Positions 5,928-9,055 of a stretch of DNA of 9,055 bases are shown here, in pieces (position 1 is the stretch's first letter; the number at the start of each line of letters is the position of its first letter). The notes below the pieces were generated by a model that ran no database searches, was not told where the DNA came from, and worked only from the letters and a program-made list of their open reading frames with translations. The stretch is taken from contig JAQUWC010000076.1 in NCBI GenBank assembly GCA_028693085.1, positions 1 to 9,055 on the forward strand. Reading direction: 5' to 3'. The DNA comes from UBA5266 sp002411545 (lineage in GTDB: Bacteria > Bacteroidota > Bacteroidia > Bacteroidales > WCHB1-69). The position numbers were made by a program, and so were the translations under genes.

Positions 5928-6011
5928 TACAAAGATGCCACTCCTACGGAGCTACACGATATATAAAATCGACTGTTTAAAAATTAGCAGCGAAGTTGTG
6001 AAATCTTTGTA
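5928..6011. repeat. Short inverted-repeat element between rpsF and hcp
   Basis: Exact 9-bp inverted ends, TACAAAGAT (5928-5936) and ATCTTTGTA (6003-6011), enclose about 66 bp. Just inside the left end is CTCCTACGGAG (5941-5951), a 4-bp stem with a 3-bp loop. The element is more GC-rich at its left end than its surroundings. The 12-mer GGCATCTTTGTA on the minus strand at its left end is repeated at 4658-4669, on the rplI terminator. It may be the remnant of a small non-autonomous repeat; no coding sequence or target duplication is evident. Confidence 0.35.
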
Positions 6012-6042
6012 AAAAAAAGAGGATGTTTGATAACACCCTCTT
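6011..6042 (-). terminator. Intrinsic terminator of hcp
   Basis: On the minus strand the RNA folds as AAGAGGGTGTT-ATCA-AACATCCTCTT, an 11-bp stem with one G-U pair and a four-base loop, followed by eight T residues including two shared with the stem. It begins 24 bp past the hcp stop codon, so hcp is a single-gene transcript on its 3' side. Confidence 0.9.
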
Positions 6043-6066
6043 CAATTAATTAAGTATATGTAGTGT

Positions 6067-7722
6067 TTAACCTATCATACTTTTAAGGTCTTCGTCGACG
6101 GTTGAAATGCTTCCGATTCCGAAGCTTTCAACCAAAATTTTAGCTACATTGGGGGAAAGGAAACCGGGAAGGGTTGGTCCGAGGTGAATGTTTTTAACAC
6201 CGAGGCTGAGCAGTGCCAACAATACGAGTACGGCTTTTTGTTCGTACCAGGCGATGTTATACACTATGGGCAGTTTATTTACGTCGTCCAAGCCAAACAC
6301 TTCTTTTAGTTTCAGAGCAATAACGGCCAAGGAATAACTGTCGTTGCATTGACCGGCATCGAGTACTCTGGGAATACCGCCTATATCGCCTAATTGTAAT
6401 TTGTTGTAACGGTATTTCGCACAACCGGCTGTCAGGATAATGGTGTCTTTCGGAAGGTTTTGTGCAAATTCGGCATAGTATTCACGACTTTTCATGCGTC
6501 CGTCGCAACCGGCCATGACGACAAATTTACGGATGGCACCGCTTTTTACGGCTTCAACCACTTTGTCGGCTAAGGCGATGACTTGGTTATGAGCAAATCC
6601 GCCTATGATTTCACCGTTTTCGATGGCTTCGGGTGCTTTGCAACGTTTGGCATGGGCAATGATTTGTGAAAAGTCTTTAGGTTTATCGTTCAGGCGGTCG
6701 GCGATGTGAGGGAATCCGTCAAATCCGGTGCTTCCGGTGGTATAGATTCTATCACTGTAAGTACTATCGGGGCGTGGGGGTACGATACAGTTGGTGGTGA
6801 ATAAAATAGGTCCGTTAAAGGTTTCGAATTCTTTGGTTTGACGATGCCATGCATTGCCATAGTTGCCTGCCAAATTCTTGTATTTTTTGAAATACGGATA
6901 ATAGTGTGCCGGTAACATTTCGGAGTGGGTATACACATCTACTCCCTCGGGTTCGGCCTGTGCCAATAATTCATCCAAATCTTTTAAATCATGACCGCTA
7001 ATTAAAATGGCCGGACGATTTTTAACACCTATATTTACTTTGGTGATTTCGGGATTGCCGTAAGTAGAAGTGTTGGCTTTGTCTAATAAGGCCATGGTTT
7101 TTACTCCATATTCACCGCATTTCATAACCAAACCAAGCAATTCGTCTTTGGATTGATTGGGAGAAAGTGTGCTGGCTAATGCCATTTGCATAAAGTCAAA
7201 AATGTCTTTATCGACATGTTTTAAATTGTAGGCATGCTCAGTATAAGCAGCCATCCCTTTAATACCTAATACCAGCAATTGACGCAGGGCACGGATGTCT
7301 TCATCGGGAGTGGAAAGAATACCGACAGATTTGGCTTTGGCTTCCATTTCCTCTTCGGTCGATGCTGTCCAGGTCATAGCATCGTGGCTTAAAAAGTCGC
7401 AACTTGTTTTACAGTTAACGGCTTCTTTTTTCAAGGCATCGCGAAGGGCTAAACCGGCTTTAATTTCTTGGCTAAAACGTTTTTTGTCGAAATTGGCATT
7501 GGTGATGGTCATAAACAAGCCGTTCATAATAAACAGGTCTACTTGATCGGAACCTTTACCACAGGAACGTAGACATTGATTCACTTTTGCCAAACCTTTC
7601 ATGACATAGATTAATAAATCTTGATAGTTGGCAACTTCAGGACTTTTACCGCATACACCTCTGACCACACATCCGGTGTTTTGAGCGGTTTCTTGACATT
7701 GAGAACAAAACATTGCATTCAT
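6067..7722 (-). CDS. hcp: Hybrid cluster protein (hydroxylamine reductase / NO reductase)
   Basis: A 551-residue iron-sulfur enzyme from the ATG at 7722. Counting from the second Met (7713), Cys 3, 6, 15 and 21 (CSQCQETAQNTGCVVRGVC) bind the N-terminal cubane cluster, the anaerobe-type spacing. All ligands of the hybrid Fe-S-O cluster are present: His241 (ISGHD), Glu265 (THSEMLPAHY), Cys309 (TTNCIVPP), Cys403 (MAGCDGR), Cys431 (TAGCAKYRYNK), Cys456 (AGQCNDSYS) and Glu491 (YEQKAVL). Each is exactly three residues earlier than in the Desulfovibrio vulgaris enzyme. Hcp reduces NO, or hydroxylamine in vitro, in the cytoplasm. The frame extends to an ATG at 7767, but the promoter box covers that codon. 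The run of A before 7722 favours that start over 7713. It is divergent from the regulator, with its own terminator. No hcr reductase gene is adjacent. Confidence 0.97.
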   Translation of the reverse strand: MNAMFCSQCQETAQNTGCVVRGVCGKSPEVANYQDLLIYVMKGLAKVNQCLRSCGKGSDQVDLFIMNGLFMTITNANFDKKRFSQEIKAGLALRDALKKEAVNCKTSCDFLSHDAMTWTASTEEEMEAKAKSVGILSTPDEDIRALRQLLVLGIKGMAAYTEHAYNLKHVDKDIFDFMQMALASTLSPNQSKDELLGLVMKCGEYGVKTMALLDKANTSTYGNPEITKVNIGVKNRPAILISGHDLKDLDELLAQAEPEGVDVYTHSEMLPAHYYPYFKKYKNLAGNYGNAWHRQTKEFETFNGPILFTTNCIVPPRPDSTYSDRIYTTGSTGFDGFPHIADRLNDKPKDFSQIIAHAKRCKAPEAIENGEIIGGFAHNQVIALADKVVEAVKSGAIRKFVVMAGCDGRMKSREYYAEFAQNLPKDTIILTAGCAKYRYNKLQLGDIGGIPRVLDAGQCNDSYSLAVIALKLKEVFGLDDVNKLPIVYNIAWYEQKAVLVLLALLSLGVKNIHLGPTLPGFLSPNVAKILVESFGIGSISTVDEDLKSMIG

Positions 7723-7764
7723 TTTTTTTAATTTTAATTGAAAATTACGTAATGATTTTTTATG

Positions 7765-7772
7765 CAAATGTA
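7765..7772 (-). promoter_or_regulatory. -7 promoter box of hcp
   Basis: The minus-strand bases are TACATTTG, an exact TAnnTTTG match, 42 bp before the chosen hcp ATG. The transcription start would be near 7760. This puts the inverted repeat at 7791-7812 about 41 bp upstream, where Crp/Fnr activators of class II bind next to RNA polymerase. There is no good -33 TTG, as expected for a promoter that depends on an activator. The box covers the earlier in-frame ATG at 7767, which argues against that start. Confidence 0.65.
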
Positions 7773-7790
7773 AAACATATAAGGCATATT

Positions 7791-7812
7791 TTTTGTAACA
7801 TACGTTACAAAA
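7791..7812. promoter_or_regulatory. Crp/Fnr-type (HcpR) operator shared by hcp and its regulator
   Basis: A perfect inverted repeat, TTTTGTAAC-ATAC-GTTACAAAA, with 9-bp arms and a 4-bp spacer. GTAAC-N4-GTTAC is the predicted HcpR binding pattern described for Bacteroides, Clostridia and related groups. It is centred at 7801.5, near -41 for hcp, and ends 17 bp before the regulator's ATG. It therefore suits activation of hcp and autoregulation of the regulator. On the plus strand, TATTTTTTG (7788-7796), a one-base-longer variant of the -7 box, overlaps it, which would fit autorepression. Confidence 0.8.
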
Positions 7813-7829
7813 TCAATAAATAAATTAAG

Positions 7830-8492
7830 ATGGAAGAACACATAGTGGCAAGTCGTTTGTTTAAAGGGATTTCCATGGAAGAATTGCGGGGATTATTAAA
7901 GCAAACGCATTATGTTAAGAAATCGTATAGTAAAGACTCAATCATTGTTTTTCAAAATGATAGATGTATAAATATGATATTATTATATCAAGGTAGGGCG
8001 ATAGGAGAAAAAATAAATTATGCCGGAAAAGTAATTGTTGTGGAAGAGTTGCAGGCTCCCCGTGTACTGGCTCCGGCCATTTTATATATAAAAGATAATC
8101 GCTATCCGGTGAGTGTGTATGCGGTTGAAGCCTGTGAGGTGATTCTTATACCTCGTGATGAGTTTCTCCGTATACTTCAGAAAAACAAACAAATATTATT
8201 TAATTTTTTGGAAATTATTTCTGATCAAGCCTATTTTTTAACGAAGAAATTAGCTTTGTATAAATTAAGTTTGAAAGGCAAGATAGCCGATTTTATTTTA
8301 CAACAAAGGGATAAATCGGGAAATAACGAAATAAAGATGTGGTCGCATCAACGTTTGGCCAATTTATTCGGGGTGGCACGTCCTTCTCTCAGTCGTACAC
8401 TGCTGGAAATGCAACAAGAAAATATCCTTGAAATTGAAAATAAAATGGTAAAAATTAAAAATCTTACCGCTTTGCGAAAGTTGGCGGAGTAG
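7830..8492 (+). CDS. hcpR: Crp/Fnr-family regulator of hcp (HcpR type)
   Basis: A 220-residue transcription factor. Residues 1-115 fit a cNMP-binding-like beta-roll (LFKGISMEEL, then DSIIVFQND, LLYQGRAIGE, VYAVEACEVILIPRDEF). Residues 116-145 form the long dimerisation helix, and 148-205 a Crp-type winged helix-turn-helix with WSHQRLANLFGVARPSLSRT, recognition helix about 182-191. The VARPSLSR motif is typical of HcpR rather than FNR or CRP. Only two cysteines are seen (46 and 102), with no N-terminal cluster motif, so it is not an FNR-type oxygen sensor. Known HcpR proteins respond to NO, with heme proposed as the sensor; which ligand is used here cannot be told. It is divergent from hcp and faces the shared operator, strongly suggesting hcp as its target. 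Confidence 0.88.
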   Translation: MEEHIVASRLFKGISMEELRGLLKQTHYVKKSYSKDSIIVFQNDRCINMILLYQGRAIGEKINYAGKVIVVEELQAPRVLAPAILYIKDNRYPVSVYAVEACEVILIPRDEFLRILQKNKQILFNFLEIISDQAYFLTKKLALYKLSLKGKIADFILQQRDKSGNNEIKMWSHQRLANLFGVARPSLSRTLLEMQQENILEIENKMVKIKNLTALRKLAE

Positions 8493-8532
8493 GAAAGAAA
8501 TTTACCTTGTCATAAGGAGTAAAACAATTTTC

Positions 8533-8560
8533 ATAATTCATATTTTATAATTCATATTTT
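8533..8560 (+). repeat. Tandem 14-bp AT repeat upstream of the DUF1015 gene
   Basis: ATAATTCATATTTT occurs twice in direct, exact succession (8533-8546 and 8547-8560). It ends two bases before the -7 box at 8563-8570 and so covers the expected -33 region. It may be a simple slippage product. Changes in copy number would move or alter the upstream promoter element. Confidence 0.6.
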
Positions 8561-8562
8561 AG

Positions 8563-8570
8563 TACTTTTG
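8563..8570 (+). promoter_or_regulatory. -7 promoter box of the DUF1015 gene
   Basis: TACTTTTG is an exact TAnnTTTG match, 60 bp before the ATG at 8631, followed by CAGGCG. No TTG is present at the -33 position, which lies in the tandem AT repeat. The implied leader is roughly 55 nt of AT-rich sequence. Confidence 0.6.
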
Positions 8571-8630
8571 CAGGCGAAATTAAAGCGATTTTTAAATAAT
8601 TATAATCATTAAAATATAAACTTATATAAT

Positions 8631-9055
8631 ATGGCAATCATAAAAGCTTTTAAAGGATTACGTCCTCCCAAAGACATAGTAAAACAATTAGCATCCCGAC
8701 CCTATGATGTATTGAATTCGGCCGAGGCACGCATAGAGGCGGCTAACAATCCTTATTCTTTGTTACACATTACAAAAGCGGAAATTGATCTTCCCGAAGG
8801 AACTGACGAGCATAGCAAAGAAGTTTATGATAAAGTGGTAGAAAATTACACTATGTTTAAAACCAAAGGATGGTTGGTGCAAGACAAAGAAGAAAAATTA
8901 TATATCTATGCACAAACCATGGACGGTCGTACGCAGTACGGTATTGTAGCTTGTTCTCATACAGACGATTACACCAGAGGGTTGATTAAAAAACATGAGC
9001 TTACACGCAAAGATAAGGAAGAGGATCGTATGATACATGTTCGCATTACCAATGC
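8631..9055 (+). CDS. DUF1015 family protein (partial, 5' part)
   Basis: 141 codons are visible before the window ends. The protein opens MAIIKAFKGLRPPKD, followed by LASRPYDVLNSAEARIEA and NPYSLLHITKAEIDLP, which match the start of the DUF1015 family (usual form fkglRp, vasPPYDV, NPxSflhv). Further on it has GWLVQDKEEKLYIYAQ and YGIVACSHTDDY, also family-like. The family is conserved in many bacteria, typically around 400 residues, and has no settled function that I can assign. No signal peptide is present, so it is probably cytoplasmic. It has its own promoter box and is not obviously linked to the regulator, 138 bp upstream. Confidence 0.88.
   Translation, partial: MAIIKAFKGLRPPKDIVKQLASRPYDVLNSAEARIEAANNPYSLLHITKAEIDLPEGTDEHSKEVYDKVVENYTMFKTKGWLVQDKEEKLYIYAQTMDGRTQYGIVACSHTDDYTRGLIKKHELTRKDKEEDRMIHVRITN

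Noticed and set aside
7723..7767. Longer hcp start at the ATG at 7767
   Set aside because: It adds a basic stretch before the conserved MFCSQCQ start, and the ATG itself lies inside the TACATTTG promoter box, so the transcript probably begins after it.
7830..8492. FNR or CRP identity for the regulator
   Set aside because: There is no N-terminal cysteine cluster for FNR; the recognition helix and adjacent hcp fit HcpR better.
8500..8523. Hairpin after the regulator gene as an intrinsic terminator
   Set aside because: TTTAC/GTAAA with CTT/AAG can pair only with a bulge, and there is no clear T-tract, so it is too weak to call.

Overview
The window looks like a chromosomal segment from a member of the Bacteroidota, probably an anaerobic or microaerophilic one of Bacteroidales type. 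Four things point there: a PorP/SprF-type outer-membrane gene paired with a TPR/PD40/OmpA gene; an HU-like gene of the Bacteroidota-specific kind; six gene starts preceded by the Bacteroidota -7 box TAnnTTTG; and AT-rich leaders that nearly all lack a Shine-Dalgarno sequence. The hybrid cluster protein and its dedicated regulator suggest nitrosative stress in a low-oxygen lifestyle. The species cannot be named from this sequence.

Layout, left to right. 1-70 (-) is the first 23 codons of an exported protein, cut by the window edge. 299-3651 (-) is a two-gene operon: the PorP/SprF-like protein first, then a large periplasmic TPR/PD40/OmpA-like protein with an Ig-like tail. 3652-3980 holds the operon's promoter and an unusual cluster of three GGCGCC cores spaced exactly 22 bp apart. 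3981-4375 (-) is an HU-like DNA-binding gene split by a one-base frameshift. 4376-4694 holds its promoter, a perfect 36-bp palindrome and the terminator of the ribosomal operon. 4695-5814 (-) is rpsF-rpsR-rplI. 6067-7722 (-) is hcp, with a strong terminator behind it. 7830-8492 (+) is a divergent Crp/Fnr-family regulator of HcpR type. 8631-9055 (+) is the start of a DUF1015-family gene.

Functional links. hcp and the regulator share a 107-bp divergent region containing one perfect inverted repeat, TTTTGTAAC-N4-GTTACAAAA. It is centred about 41 bp upstream of the predicted hcp transcription start, the usual place for Crp/Fnr class II activation, and lies just in front of the regulator's own start codon. 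This reads as a self-contained NO/hydroxylamine-response switch. The porP/ompA pair resembles the accessory pairs that accompany type IX-secreted adhesins, but no adhesin gene is in view.

Three palindromes (260-287, 477-504, 4547-4574) fit a common 28-bp REP-like frame. One lies inside the 3' end of the OmpA-like coding region. I see no wholly new system here. The best candidates for new biology are the phased GGCGCC array, the palindrome inside coding sequence, the frameshifted HU-like gene and the isolated Shine-Dalgarno in front of rplI.
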